A stretch of 64,000 nt of DNA. It comes from Cytophagaceae bacterium. GTDB lineage: Bacteria; Bacteroidota; Bacteroidia; Cytophagales; Flexibacteraceae. The DNA is taken from the NCBI GenBank assembly GCA_027487695.1, contig JAIYDB010000038.1, positions 1 through 64,000 of the forward strand, given 5' to 3'. A model generated the notes under the pieces. That model saw nothing but the letters and a program-made list of their open reading frames with translations. It was not told the origin of the DNA and did no database searches. Position 1 is the first letter of the stretch; every line of letters begins with the position of its first letter. The position numbers and the translations under genes were made by a program. Shown one piece after another: positions 16,792 through 26,027 of this stretch.

Positions 16792-19305
16792 TTAAAAGTC
16801 AAAAAATTCTTCTGGTCCTTCAGGAGTTTTAGTTGGCTCGGCAGTTTTTTCCTTCATAACTTCTTTGTCCTTTTTAAATAGGTTCAAAAATTCCTGTTTT
16901 TCCTCCTGCCAGCTTTTACGCAGTTGCTCTTTGATAGCCTGCTTATCAGGAACTACCTTCAGATTTCCTTCTTTGCCATAGATATGCAAGATAAGGTTGC
17001 CATCAGAGCCTGCATTGGCTTTAATCTCGCCAAACTTCGCATCAGGATCGGACTTACGGAAGTTCTTTAAAGGCACCTTTACCCTGTAATCCATCACTTG
17101 GTCAAAGGTGTGGGTTCCCAATACACTAAAGGTGATAAGACTGCTCTTCACCTCCATTTCTGGAATGGTTAAGACACTATTGGCAATACTAAACTGATTC
17201 TCTAGTTTATCGAAACTAAGGTTCATCAGCTTCTCCTCTTTAAAGAATCTGCTCATTGCCATTAAGGGTTCAAATTTGAGCAGTTTGCCTTCTTCTAGTT
17301 TTACCTTAGCCGTTAACAAAACAGAATTGGCTATTACTTCTTTATTCGCATCCAGACTAAAACTGCCCTCAGTGCTACCTGAAAGTCTTCCTTTGATTTG
17401 GTTAGCAGTAAGGTATTGCTGACCAAAATTATCAAGCATATAAAATACGGTATCCACTAAAACCGATTCCGTTTTCAGGTTACCGCTTGCCTTCCATTGC
17501 TTAGGATTTCGGGTATCCATTAACAAGTTAATTTGAAACTTACCTCCAGCAGCATTGGCCTTAAAGTCTTCCAACTTAAAGCCATTTTTATTGATCAGTA
17601 ATTTACCTGCAATATTACTTGCCCTTATTTTATTGAAAGCTAGTGCCTTTGCATCTAAATTAAGCTTTAAGGCGATATGATCTAGCCATTGATTGCTTTC
17701 TTTAGGGTTATTCGTTATTGTTGTTTGGGTGGCGCTTGGGGCTTGTGGGCTATCAAAGAAGGCATCTACATTTAAGAAAGGACTTGCAACGTCTGCTTCT
17801 ATAAATACTGCCTTATTTTTATTGAGAAACAGAGGAATAATCTTCTGCAAATTCGCACTTACCGAAAGAGCATTCACTCCTAGGTAACCCTTCAAATTAC
17901 TTATGGCTATGTCCTTATTATCAAACAGTATAGTACCCACCAATTGCTTTAGGGCATACTGTTGTTTCACAGAAGGAATAGATACATTATTCAAAACTAC
18001 TTCCCCAGAAAACTGCACCTTATTCCAAGTAGCAGGATTTTGAAGGTTATACCCAGGACCTTTGTAGTTCAGTTGTACACTGGTTTCGCCTGATGCTCCT
18101 TTCAAGGGCGTATTTTTTAGAAATGAGGCTACCCCCTTTAATGATAAATCGCCCTCAAATCCTAGCTCTACTTCTGGCATTTGAAGGTTTTGGAGCTTTA
18201 AAAATCCTGAAAAAGGCTTACCATCTAGTGAACCGTTTAGGTCGGTCAGACTTAAACTGCCTTCATCTTTATTATTAAACAAGCCAACACAGTTCACTTT
18301 AGAAAGCTGAATTTTAGTATCAGGGTCGGTAAAGCTGGCATTTTTACACCCAAATGAGACTGAAACATCTGGATTCTCAGTTGAGGATAAAGGTCCGTTT
18401 GCCTTGGCTAGAAAGTAAACTTCTCCCCCACTCTTATAAGGTGCTAAAGGCTCTGTGATATATTGCGGCAATAGCGATACCAAGTGTTGAAAGCTGGTAT
18501 TTTTACCCTCCAAGGTCAAATTAACTGATGCTTTTTTGCTGTAATTGAACTTCCCTGCTAAAGCAAATGCTGCTTTTTCTACTAGTAGTTCCAAATCGGC
18601 AATGGCTATGGTACTAGAATCATTATTTAAATCAAAACTAGTATTGATGGCTAAGTTCTTATTGGTAAAAAACTGATTTCTGCTGCCTGTTCCTAGCAAC
18701 ATTTGTTTTACCAGTAGGTTGGTATTAACGCTGCAATGGTACTGTTCACCTTTAGCTACCAAATTACTATTCAGCTCTTTAACTATAGTATTGGTCTGCC
18801 AACCTAAGGGTGCATTTTGGTAATTGATCTCTATGTTTTGTAGTTTGATATGGTGAAGATTAAAGTCGGATTTTCCTTTACCTGAATTGTTATTATCTAA
18901 ATCTGTTTTCCAGAAAGTCCAGTTATTACCGCCATTCGGCAAGGTTTTTAAATTAAGAATACCGGTAGAAATACCGACTTCCTTAATTTCATATACCCCA
19001 TTCCAAAGCTTCCAAAAATCGAAGGAAAGGTATATTTTCTCCACATCGGCCATAACTAAGGCACTATCCTTCCGAGGTTCATAAATACGAACATCGTTAA
19101 TCACAATGCTTGATTGCGGAAAATTCTCCCAAAAATCAACTGCTATAGGACCAACATCTATACGGCTTTCAACATACTTATTAGCCTCATTCAGAAATAG
19201 TTGCACCCATTTATCTTGATAATACCACACCAAAGCACCAACACCCATTACTATCAGCAATAGGGTAATTGTTAGCCACTTAATGATTGATTTTACCGTT
19301 TTCAA
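16792..19305 (-). CDS. AsmA-family envelope protein
   Basis: This 837-residue protein has one N-terminal membrane anchor (IIKWLTITLLLIVMGVGALVWYY) and a long periplasmic region. It is made of AsmA-like beta repeats in which short amphipathic strands alternate with glycine turns, and the later part resembles the AsmA C-terminal region (GKLLKFEPLMAMSRFF). AsmA-like proteins such as YhdP and TamB form lipid-conducting bridges between the two membranes. A phospholipid-transport or outer-membrane homeostasis role is therefore likely by family. The Lys/Glu-rich tail ends in GPEEFFDF. The gene is single and divergent from the PstS-like operon. Confidence 0.8.
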   Translation of the reverse strand: MKTVKSIIKWLTITLLLIVMGVGALVWYYQDKWVQLFLNEANKYVESRIDVGPIAVDFWENFPQSSIVINDVRIYEPRKDSALVMADVEKIYLSFDFWKLWNGVYEIKEVGISTGILNLKTLPNGGNNWTFWKTDLDNNNSGKGKSDFNLHHIKLQNIEINYQNAPLGWQTNTIVKELNSNLVAKGEQYHCSVNTNLLVKQMLLGTGSRNQFFTNKNLAINTSFDLNNDSSTIAIADLELLVEKAAFALAGKFNYSKKASVNLTLEGKNTSFQHLVSLLPQYITEPLAPYKSGGEVYFLAKANGPLSSTENPDVSVSFGCKNASFTDPDTKIQLSKVNCVGLFNNKDEGSLSLTDLNGSLDGKPFSGFLKLQNLQMPEVELGFEGDLSLKGVASFLKNTPLKGASGETSVQLNYKGPGYNLQNPATWNKVQFSGEVVLNNVSIPSVKQQYALKQLVGTILFDNKDIAISNLKGYLGVNALSVSANLQKIIPLFLNKNKAVFIEADVASPFLNVDAFFDSPQAPSATQTTITNNPKESNQWLDHIALKLNLDAKALAFNKIRASNIAGKLLINKNGFKLEDFKANAAGGKFQINLLMDTRNPKQWKASGNLKTESVLVDTVFYMLDNFGQQYLTANQIKGRLSGSTEGSFSLDANKEVIANSVLLTAKVKLEEGKLLKFEPLMAMSRFFKEEKLMNLSFDKLENQFSIANSVLTIPEMEVKSSLITFSVLGTHTFDQVMDYRVKVPLKNFRKSDPDAKFGEIKANAGSDGNLILHIYGKEGNLKVVPDKQAIKEQLRKSWQEEKQEFLNLFKKDKEVMKEKTAEPTKTPEGPEEFFDF

Positions 19306-19509
19306 AAATTAGGAAAGGTGAAGGAATAAGGCACAAAGTAATAAATTTTGCCGTTGCTACATCGGTCAGCTTATTTGTGAGTTCAAATTACTTAACGAAC
19401 TTACTCAGTTAACGTAAAACAAAAGCAGTATTATCAGTGGCACCAATTCAATAATATCTTCATTTTTAAGTTCTAGTTAAACATTCAAGAATTTTGCAAA
19501 CTCATATAT

Positions 19510-19557
19510 AAACTTTGCCTAATTTAAGCTGTAAATTAGCCCTGCACAAAACTTTGC
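19510..19557 (+). promoter_or_regulatory. Candidate operator/promoter before the PstS-like gene
   Basis: CTAATTTA-AGCTG-TAAATTAG (19519-19539) is a perfect inverted repeat with 8-base arms. It is bracketed by two identical copies of AAACTTTGC, at 19510-19518 and 19549-19557. The AAACTTTG copies are one base off the -7 consensus TAnnTTTG; the second lies 8 bases before the ATG. Palindrome plus direct repeats suggests regulated transcription. The regulator is unknown. Confidence 0.4.
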
Positions 19558-19564
19558 GATCACA

Positions 19565-20530
19565 ATGAAAATTACTTCTTTCTTGCTTTTAGGTATTGTT
19601 ATCGGCATTCTGTCTTGCTCTGAACCCAAAAGCGGACAAACCGATACTTACAATACAGGCAGTATTACTATCGCTGCCGATGAAAGCTATAAGCCAATTA
19701 TTGACCAAGAATTAGAAGTTTTTGGGAATAGCTATCCAAAGACTAAAGTCATCTTTAAAACAACTTCTCAACAAGAAGCTTTAAATCTTTTGTTTAAAGA
19801 TAGTGTGCGGGTAATTATAGCCAACCGAGAGTTTACTCCAGCCGAACTTGCTGAAATAAAGGAAAAGCGCAAAGGAACCCGTGGTAAAAGCATTAAAATT
19901 GCTGAAGATGCTGTGGCTGTTGTGGTTAACTTAGCCAATAAAGATAGTCTGCTTTCTATGGATGATCTAAAGGGAATCCTTTCAGGCACCATAACCGAAT
20001 GGAGCCAAATTGATGGATCTAATAAAAGTGGGAAAATTGTACCTGTTTTTGATAATCCCAATTCAAGCAACTTATATACCATGGCTGAAAAGCTCAAGCT
20101 TAATGTTGAAAAACTTCAGGCTAGTATCTATTCAAGTGGAGGACAAGCAGCAGTGATTGACTACGTGAATACCCACCAAAATGCCATCGGCTTTATTGGA
20201 GTAAACTGGATTATCGACCAGGATAGTCCTACACAAATGGACTTTAACAGAAAAATCAGAGTTGCAAGCATAAAAAGTAAAGCAACTGATAGCGCAGGTT
20301 ACCAACCTTACCAAGCCTACCTAAAGACCGATTTTTATCCTTTAGAGCGTAGTATGTATGCGCTTACTTTAGAGGCAAGACAAGGGCTAGGAAGTAGCTT
20401 TATCAATTGGTTAACATCAGATACTGGTCAGCGAATTATCTTAAAAGCAGGATTATTGCCAGCCAATGCCCCTATCAGAGTAATAGAACTAAGCAAAGAC
20501 GATCCTACAACTGTAAAGAAAGAGCGTTAA
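19565..20530 (+). CDS. PstS-like substrate-binding lipoprotein
   Basis: The 321-residue precursor has a lipobox LSCS (Cys18) and the periplasmic binding protein fold of the PstS branch. It has SITIAADESYKPIIDQE, VRVIIANREFTPAE, DAVAVVVNLANKDSLLSMDDLKGILSGTITEW and the late NAIGFIGVNW. PstS proteins bind phosphate for an ABC transporter, but no pstCAB genes follow here. Instead two lipoproteins follow at 22 bases and by overlap. A sensory or envelope role with the partner lipoproteins is as likely as transport. The divergent upstream region carries a palindrome. Confidence 0.75.
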   Translation: MKITSFLLLGIVIGILSCSEPKSGQTDTYNTGSITIAADESYKPIIDQELEVFGNSYPKTKVIFKTTSQQEALNLLFKDSVRVIIANREFTPAELAEIKEKRKGTRGKSIKIAEDAVAVVVNLANKDSLLSMDDLKGILSGTITEWSQIDGSNKSGKIVPVFDNPNSSNLYTMAEKLKLNVEKLQASIYSSGGQAAVIDYVNTHQNAIGFIGVNWIIDQDSPTQMDFNRKIRVASIKSKATDSAGYQPYQAYLKTDFYPLERSMYALTLEARQGLGSSFINWLTSDTGQRIILKAGLLPANAPIRVIELSKDDPTTVKKER

Positions 20531-20551
20531 AAACAAGCTTAAATACCCTCC

Positions 20552-21142
20552 ATGCCAAAGGTTACCACCTATCATTATATAAAAACAAGCCTATTGCTGC
20601 TATCGTTAGTGGCAATAGGATGTTTTAATGTACGGGAACCAGGGCAACCTTCGGGCGATAGCGGCTTTATTTCGCCCACCTCCCCCGAGGTACTAATCAA
20701 TAACTTTTCAGATGCTTATGTATCGTTAAATGCGGAGAACTTTACCCGCTGCTTTAATGAAAACCGATTTCAGTTTATCCCAGAACCTGAAGTAATTGGC
20801 TCTGTAAACGTTTTTCAGAACTGGACTTTGCGCAAGGAAGAACGCGATGTAATTATCAACATCCGCAATCGAACAGTACAAGGCAATATGAATCGCCTTC
20901 AATTTAGTTCGCCCAGATTAAACTACCTTACTCCTGATAGTCTAGAATACACTACTAATTACAGCCTGCAATTATTCACCACCGATACCCTTTTTAGCAC
21001 CACTGAACTACAAGGCACAGCCCGTTTTATTATGGTAAGAAATATTGCTCGTAATGAATGGTTTATTAACTTGTGGCAGGATAATAAAACTGGCAATGCC
21101 CAATGCTGGACCCAACTCAAGCAACGCTTTGTAGCCCCTTAG
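20552..21142 (+). CDS. Lipoprotein with NTF2-like layout (first of pair)
   Basis: The 196-residue precursor has a hydrophobic signal and lipobox AIGC. The mature part starts with a helix (EVLINNFSDAYVSLNAENFTRCF) and continues into strands ending in ARFIMVRNIARNEWFINLWQDNK, a helix-then-curved-sheet layout typical of the NTF2/SnoaL-like fold. No catalytic residues can be named. It sits 21 bases after the PstS-like gene and overlaps the next lipoprotein by 40 bases. The two share the same overall pattern (helix, DF/RF strand, G-x-ARF/ARL strand, W-I/N-x-W-x-D end) and are probably ancient duplicates. Confidence 0.7.
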   Translation: MPKVTTYHYIKTSLLLLSLVAIGCFNVREPGQPSGDSGFISPTSPEVLINNFSDAYVSLNAENFTRCFNENRFQFIPEPEVIGSVNVFQNWTLRKEERDVIINIRNRTVQGNMNRLQFSSPRLNYLTPDSLEYTTNYSLQLFTTDTLFSTTELQGTARFIMVRNIARNEWFINLWQDNKTGNAQCWTQLKQRFVAP

Positions 21143-21651
21143 TTAAAAAGGCTATAGTTGCGTTTATTTTATTGGTGGGATTAAATGGTTGCAATCCGTT
21201 TGCGCCAGGGCTTGACGATGCCGTAACCGACCCTAACTTGCTTTTAGGGGATAGAAGAAAGATAGAAGGCTTCTTCGATTACTTCAAAAATACCTATGAA
21301 ATGAGGGATAGCACCTTATATGGCAGGTTGTTAGCGAATGATTTTATTTTCACGTACACCGATTTTGACCAAAACAACCAGGTTTTCTGGGGACGTGATC
21401 AAGAAATGCAGCTTACCCACGCCATGTTTAGGTCGGTTAAGCAGGTGAATTTGACTTGGAATAGCTTTACCGCAGTTGATACAGCCACTTCAGACACTAT
21501 AGCCTCAGTAGAGCGTTTCTTTAACCTGAACATCATACAGAACGACCAAACCATACTCCGCAGCACAGGCAGGGCTAGGCTAACCCTTTACCGCAAGTTT
21601 AAGGGTGCAGAATGGCGCATTAAATATTGGACGGACGATTCTGGGTTTTAA
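21103..21651 (+). CDS. Lipoprotein with NTF2-like layout (second of pair)
   Basis: The 182-residue precursor starts inside the 3' end of the previous gene. The ATG at 21103 gives a signal segment KKAIVAFILLVGLNGC with lipobox LNGC. The mature chain has IEGFFDYFKNTYEMRDSTLYGRLLANDFIFTYTDF, then strands ending in GRARLTLYRKFKGAEWRIKYWTDD, which parallels the preceding protein. The 40-base overlap implies translational coupling. It is the last gene of the 19.5-21.6 kb operon and is followed at once by a hairpin. The role is unknown; it could form a complex with the PstS-like lipoprotein. Confidence 0.7.
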   Translation: MLDPTQATLCSPLVKKAIVAFILLVGLNGCNPFAPGLDDAVTDPNLLLGDRRKIEGFFDYFKNTYEMRDSTLYGRLLANDFIFTYTDFDQNNQVFWGRDQEMQLTHAMFRSVKQVNLTWNSFTAVDTATSDTIASVERFFNLNIIQNDQTILRSTGRARLTLYRKFKGAEWRIKYWTDDSGF

Positions 21652-21654
21652 GCA

Positions 21655-21683
21655 CATAAAAAAAGGGAGCCTCAGCTCCCTTT
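21655..21683 (-). terminator. Terminator between the lipoprotein operon and yicC
   Basis: AAAGGGAGC-CTCA-GCTCCCTTT forms a 9-bp stem between convergent genes. On the minus strand a run of seven T follows, which makes it the yicC terminator; on the plus strand only TTTC follows, so plus-strand termination would be weaker. Confidence 0.85.
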
Positions 21684-21687
21684 CTAA

Positions 21688-22566
21688 TTACATTACATTT
21701 AAGCTTTGCTCTTTTATTTTTTCAAGTTCTTCTTTCATTTCTACTACCCAACGTTGAATAACCGCATCGTTTACTTTACTGCCGATAGTATTTATTTCTC
21801 TGCCTATTTCTTGGCTAATAAAACCTAGTTTCTTACCATTGCCACTTTGCAAGGCTTCAGAGAAATAATTTAAGTGGCTACGAAGTCTTACTTTTTCTTC
21901 GTTTATATCTAACTTTTCAATGTAATAGATGAGTTCTTGCTCAAATCTATTATTGTCAATTGGGGTATCTAATGCTAATTCTTGCAGTCGCTCTCTAATC
22001 CTAGTACGAGTTTGCTGCATACGCTGAGGATCAGCTTCTTCTACTTTATTAAGTAAGGTTGCAATTGTATCTATATACTCTTGCAATTTTTGAGCTAATA
22101 CCGCGCCTTCATCTTCTCTAAACTTATTGCAGTTCTCTAGGGCAAGTTGTAAGCCTTGGGTAAGCAATTGTTGCTCACCTTCATTGCTACCAGTGCTTAT
22201 TTCACTGGTGGTAGCATCTGGCAAGCTAAAAGCTAACTTAAATAACTCTTCAGAACTTTGGGCACCTACTGCTTCAGCAGCATCTTTCAGCATATTGTAG
22301 TAGCTGGTAAACAAAGGCAGATTTATCTGGACTTTAGGCTTTACGCTACCCTTATTAATACGCTCAATTACTACTAATACCTTACCACGTTCAAGGGAAT
22401 TTGTTACTACATTCCTTATTTCCAGTTCCTTATCGTTATAATCGCGAGGCGTTTTAAGGGTAAGTTCCAGAAATTTGGAGTTTAAGCTTTTTACTTCAAT
22501 TGATAGTGTGAAGTTATCAGATTCTACGGTTGCGTTGCCGTAGCCAGTCATTGAACGGATGGCCAT
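21688..22566 (-). CDS. YicC-family endoribonuclease
   Basis: The 292-residue protein opens with IRSMTGYGNATVE, the family signature, and has the typical SLNSKFLELTLKTPRDYNDKELEIR segment. The C-terminal domain is also recognisable (FEQELIYYIEKLDINEEKVRLRSHLNYF, then GKKLGFISQEIGREINTIGSK). E. coli YicC is a hexameric endoribonuclease linked to small-RNA turnover. It is single in this window, divergent neither from nor coupled to lipA, and bounded by a hairpin on its 3' side. In many genomes gmk follows yicC, but not here. Confidence 0.92.
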   Translation of the reverse strand: MAIRSMTGYGNATVESDNFTLSIEVKSLNSKFLELTLKTPRDYNDKELEIRNVVTNSLERGKVLVVIERINKGSVKPKVQINLPLFTSYYNMLKDAAEAVGAQSSEELFKLAFSLPDATTSEISTGSNEGEQQLLTQGLQLALENCNKFREDEGAVLAQKLQEYIDTIATLLNKVEEADPQRMQQTRTRIRERLQELALDTPIDNNRFEQELIYYIEKLDINEEKVRLRSHLNYFSEALQSGNGKKLGFISQEIGREINTIGSKVNDAVIQRWVVEMKEELEKIKEQSLNVM

Positions 22567-22657
22567 AAGAGTAGTTTTAACTGCACGAAGGTACTACTAT
22601 TGCGGTAATTTGAGTGGCTTTACTGCGGTTATATTCAAATAAGCTTAAATCTAACCA

Positions 22658-22684
22658 ATAAAAAAGGAGCCTTGGTGGCTCCTT
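22658..22684 (-). terminator. Intrinsic terminator of lipA
   Basis: On the minus strand AAGGAGCC-(5 bases)-GGCTCCTT is followed by TTTTATTGG, about 20 bases after the lipA stop. Confidence 0.85.
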
Positions 22685-22704
22685 AAAATGTATAAAATTA
22701 AAAC

Positions 22705-23583
22705 CTATACGTGCTTTTCGGCATGGTAGCTACTGCGTACCAAAGGACCACTTTCTACATAAGCCAATCCTTTAGCCAAGCCTATTTCTTTGTATTCAGC
22801 AAATACATCAGGATGTATATACTCAATCACTTCGTGGTGCATTTTAGTAGGTTGTAGGTATTGACCTAAGGTAAGTACATCTAAGCCAACAGCTACCAAA
22901 TCGTCCATTGCTTTCAATACTTCGTCCTTAGTTTCGCCTAGGCCTAGCATAATACCTGTTTTAGAACGCTTGCCAAATTCCTTAATACGCTTTAGTTCTT
23001 CTAATGAACGTTCATACTTAGCTTGAGGACGTACATTTCTGTAAAGACGTTCTACTGTTTCCATATTATGGCTTACTACCTCTTGACCTCCGCTAATCAT
23101 TCTAATTAAAGCATCCCAGTTGCCTTTCACATCTGGAATAAGGGTTTCAATTGTAGTGCTTGGCGATTCTTGCTTAACCTGAACTACAGTTTGGTACCAA
23201 ACTTCTGCACCCCTATCCTTTAGCTCATCACGGTTTACAGAAGTTATTACTGCGTGCTTTACACCCATAAGCCTAATGGCTTCGGCAACTCTTCTTGGTT
23301 CGTCGGTATCATATTCAGTTGGTCGGCCGGTAGCAACCGCACAAAAAGTGCAGCTTCTAGTACATACATTTCCCAAAATCATAAATGTAGCGGTACCAGC
23401 TCCCCAACATTCTCCCATATTAGGACAATTACCACTCTCGCAAATGGTATGAAGCTTATGCTCATCAACCAATTGCCTAACTTTTACATATTCTTTACCT
23501 ATAGGAAGTTTAACTCTTAACCAGTCTGGCTTGCGTTTATGCTTGCTGCTGGCTTCCGGAGAGATAACAGGAAGCTCTATCAT
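22705..23583 (-). CDS. lipA: Lipoyl synthase
   Basis: LipA is the radical SAM enzyme that inserts two sulfurs into protein-bound octanoate to make lipoate. Both iron-sulfur cluster motifs are present: the auxiliary cluster residues in [12 protein letters not shown] and the radical [11 protein letters not shown]. The 292-residue length is normal. The C-terminal RSSYHAEKH carries the conserved Arg-Ser-Ser-Tyr that binds the auxiliary cluster serine. It is monocistronic, with a consensus promoter just upstream and a terminator downstream. The lipoate transferase gene lipB is not in the window. Confidence 0.97.
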   Translation of the reverse strand: MIELPVISPEASSKHKRKPDWLRVKLPIGKEYVKVRQLVDEHKLHTICESGNCPNMGECWGAGTATFMILGNVCTRSCTFCAVATGRPTEYDTDEPRRVAEAIRLMGVKHAVITSVNRDELKDRGAEVWYQTVVQVKQESPSTTIETLIPDVKGNWDALIRMISGGQEVVSHNMETVERLYRNVRPQAKYERSLEELKRIKEFGKRSKTGIMLGLGETKDEVLKAMDDLVAVGLDVLTLGQYLQPTKMHHEVIEYIHPDVFAEYKEIGLAKGLAYVESGPLVRSSYHAEKHV

Positions 23584-23602
23584 AATTATGTAATCTTAAT
23601 TG

Positions 23603-23632
23603 CAAAGGTATTTATTAAACACCAAAAGCCAA
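23603..23632 (-). promoter_or_regulatory. Full promoter (TTG-N19-TACCTTTG) of lipA
   Basis: On the minus strand TTG (23632-23630) is followed after 19 bases by TACCTTTG (23610-23603), putting the RNA start about 16 bases before the lipA ATG. It has the same geometry as the promoters at 16410 and 36400. Confidence 0.75.
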
Positions 23633-23808
23633 TAAAGGTTAATGATACAAGAAGGCAATAAAGCATAATGGCATAATTTTGGCGATATCTTACAACCTCC
23701 CTTGGCTAAATTACAACCAAAGGAAAGCTGTATTGTAGTATGATAGTTATATTGCGGTGCGCACTAATACCTTCTCTCTCTCTAATTCTCTGAAACAATT
23801 AACTCTAA

Positions 23809-25596
23809 ATGAAATCTAAAAACCTACTGCTCTGTAGTACTAATCCTGAACAATTTGGTTTGTTGGAACAAAATGGGCATCGGGTTACTTTGTTTACCGA
23901 TTTAGCTGCCTTAGAAAAACTGCTATATGAAGACCAGCCAAACGGTTTTCTGATAGACTATACCATTGATATAAGCATAGTTAAAAAGATACTTGATTAT
24001 AAAAAGAAGCTACAACATCAGTACATACCTGTATTTTATGTAATGGAAGAAGGTGCCTCGCCAGAACGGTATAGGTACAGAATTTTAGGTATGGATGCTG
24101 TTTTTCAAGCCCATGAAGTTGAAAAGTATTTGTTGGGGATTATTGATATTGAATGTGATAAATACGAAACTGAACGAGATAGAAATAGTAATCTAGCCAC
24201 TTTCCCAGAAATTGCCCAAGCACCTGTATGCTTAATTAATAACAAAGGCGATTTGTTGTACTCTAACAACAAATTTTACGAAAATATAACTTGGGATAGG
24301 TGGGAAGAGCTTAAAGAACTGCTATTGACTGAAAAAGATAAAGCTACCTCAGATAATCAGTTCTCTAGAATAACTTGGGCTAACAACGATAGAGTTTATT
24401 TAGTTTCTATTATCAAAAACCCAAAGCGTGATTGGTATAATATTTACTTTGCCGATATCACAACTCAAAAAATGCTCGAAAAAGAAATTCAGGAAAAAAC
24501 TGAGTTTTACAAAAACATACTAGATAATATCCCCGCCGATATTGGAGTATTCTCAAAAGAGCATAAGTACCTGTATGTGAATTCATTAGGTATTCAAAAT
24601 ACTGAAATACGAAATTGGATGATTGGTAAAACTGATTTCGATTATGTAAAATTCAGGAATTCAAGTCCTGAAATGGCAATCAGAAGACGGGAATACTTTA
24701 ACAGTGCTATTTTCACCAAAAAAGATGCTGAATGGGTAGATGAAGTAAAAAGACCAGATGGATCAATCAAGCACGTTATCAGACGCTTTCACCCTGTTTT
24801 TGATGAAAATGAAGAACTTAAACTGATGATTGGTTACGGTATTGATATTTCAGAACGTACTAAAATAACTAATGAGCTTCGTCACCTTACCGATACCTTA
24901 TCTAAGCAAAACGAAGAACTTCGTAAATTTACTTACATCATTTCACATGATTTAAAGTCGCCTTTAATCAATTTAACTGCCTTAGTAGATTTACTTAAAA
25001 ACCCTGCAATGGTACAAGAAGCCAAAGAGCAAGCTATTACTATGATTGGTAATAATGCTACAAAGCTTATCAATACCATTACTGAACTCGCAAGTACCAT
25101 TCAGATAAAGGATAATGCAATTTCAGATACCAAAATTTTCTTTAACTGGTATGAAACTGTAAACGAGATACTCACCTCCTTTAAATATCTTATTGCAAAA
25201 AAATCAATGCTAGTTGAACTGGGAATACCAGTAACTGCTGAAGTATATTTTTCAAAGTCTGGTTTACAAAGTATTATCCAGAACTTGGTTTCTAATGCAG
25301 TTAAGTTCAAATCGCCAGACAGAAAATTAAAGGTTCAAATTTCTTTATTCAATACCTCAGACTATCAAATACTATCAATTTCAGACAATGGGCTAGGAAT
25401 TGACCTCGAAAAATATGGCGAAAGGCTATTTAATTTATACCAAAGGTTTCATCCAGAAACCGAAGGTAAAGGATTAGGCTTATATTTGGTGCGAAGTATA
25501 ATTGAAAGTGCAGGCGGCCGCATTGAAGTTGAAAGCGAAATAAATGTAGGCACCACCTTTAAACTATACTTTCCTAATAAGCCCCTCAAATACTAG
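23809..25596 (+). CDS. PAS-domain sensor histidine kinase with degenerate N-terminal receiver
   Basis: The 595 residues are arranged as follows. A receiver-like domain (about 1-115) keeps the acceptor-position Asp in FLIDYT but lacks the usual acidic pair after its first strand. A PAS-like segment (about 130-215) and a second PAS with PAC (about 225-350, PADIGVFSKEHKYLYVNSLG then HVIRRFHPVFDENEELKLMIGYG) follow. Then come a coiled linker, HisKA with His380 in IISHDLKSPL, and an ATPase domain with NLVSNAVKF, DNGLGID and GKGLGLYLV. No membrane segment exists, so it is a cytosolic sensor. The cognate response regulator starts on the base after its stop. The signal is unknown. Confidence 0.9.
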   Translation: MKSKNLLLCSTNPEQFGLLEQNGHRVTLFTDLAALEKLLYEDQPNGFLIDYTIDISIVKKILDYKKKLQHQYIPVFYVMEEGASPERYRYRILGMDAVFQAHEVEKYLLGIIDIECDKYETERDRNSNLATFPEIAQAPVCLINNKGDLLYSNNKFYENITWDRWEELKELLLTEKDKATSDNQFSRITWANNDRVYLVSIIKNPKRDWYNIYFADITTQKMLEKEIQEKTEFYKNILDNIPADIGVFSKEHKYLYVNSLGIQNTEIRNWMIGKTDFDYVKFRNSSPEMAIRRREYFNSAIFTKKDAEWVDEVKRPDGSIKHVIRRFHPVFDENEELKLMIGYGIDISERTKITNELRHLTDTLSKQNEELRKFTYIISHDLKSPLINLTALVDLLKNPAMVQEAKEQAITMIGNNATKLINTITELASTIQIKDNAISDTKIFFNWYETVNEILTSFKYLIAKKSMLVELGIPVTAEVYFSKSGLQSIIQNLVSNAVKFKSPDRKLKVQISLFNTSDYQILSISDNGLGIDLEKYGERLFNLYQRFHPETEGKGLGLYLVRSIIESAGGRIEVESEINVGTTFKLYFPNKPLKY

Positions 25597-26025
25597 ATGA
25601 GTCGTAAGTTAAGAAATGTAATGTTGGTGGATGACGATCCTGCCTTAAACTGGATTAGCACCAAAATAATTGAGCTAGGAGGATACTCCGATTCAATTAT
25701 TGATTTTACAAATCCATTAGATGGATTAGAGTATCTTAAAAATAACTCAGAGGAAGGAAATATACTTCCATGTGTTCTTTTTTTGGATATTAATATGCCA
25801 TATATGAATGGTTGGGACTTCTTAACTGAACTAAAAATTATAAGTCCTGAACTTCCTAAAACTACGCTCATATATATACTTACTTCTTCAGACTTTAATG
25901 AAGATGTAGAGAAGTCAAAATCCTTTACTGAACTATCAGGTTATTTCGTTAAGCCGTTGGCTCCTGAATATTTCGAGAAGGTGTTTAGTGAATTAGATGC
26001 GAAGCAACCAGGTTGGGATAAATAA
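25597..26025 (+). CDS. Stand-alone response regulator receiver
   Basis: The 142-residue protein is a single receiver domain with no output domain. Markers are the acidic pocket VDDDP, acceptor Asp64 in FLDINMPYMNGW, the TSS switch residue segment (YILTSSDFNEDV), and the conserved Lys in YFVKPL. Its ATG follows the kinase stop with no gap, so it is the likely phospho-target. It may act as a shuttle or by protein-protein contact, as do many single-domain regulators of this phylum (RcpA-like type). Confidence 0.92.
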   Translation: MSRKLRNVMLVDDDPALNWISTKIIELGGYSDSIIDFTNPLDGLEYLKNNSEEGNILPCVLFLDINMPYMNGWDFLTELKIISPELPKTTLIYILTSSDFNEDVEKSKSFTELSGYFVKPLAPEYFEKVFSELDAKQPGWDK

Positions 26026-26027
26026 AT

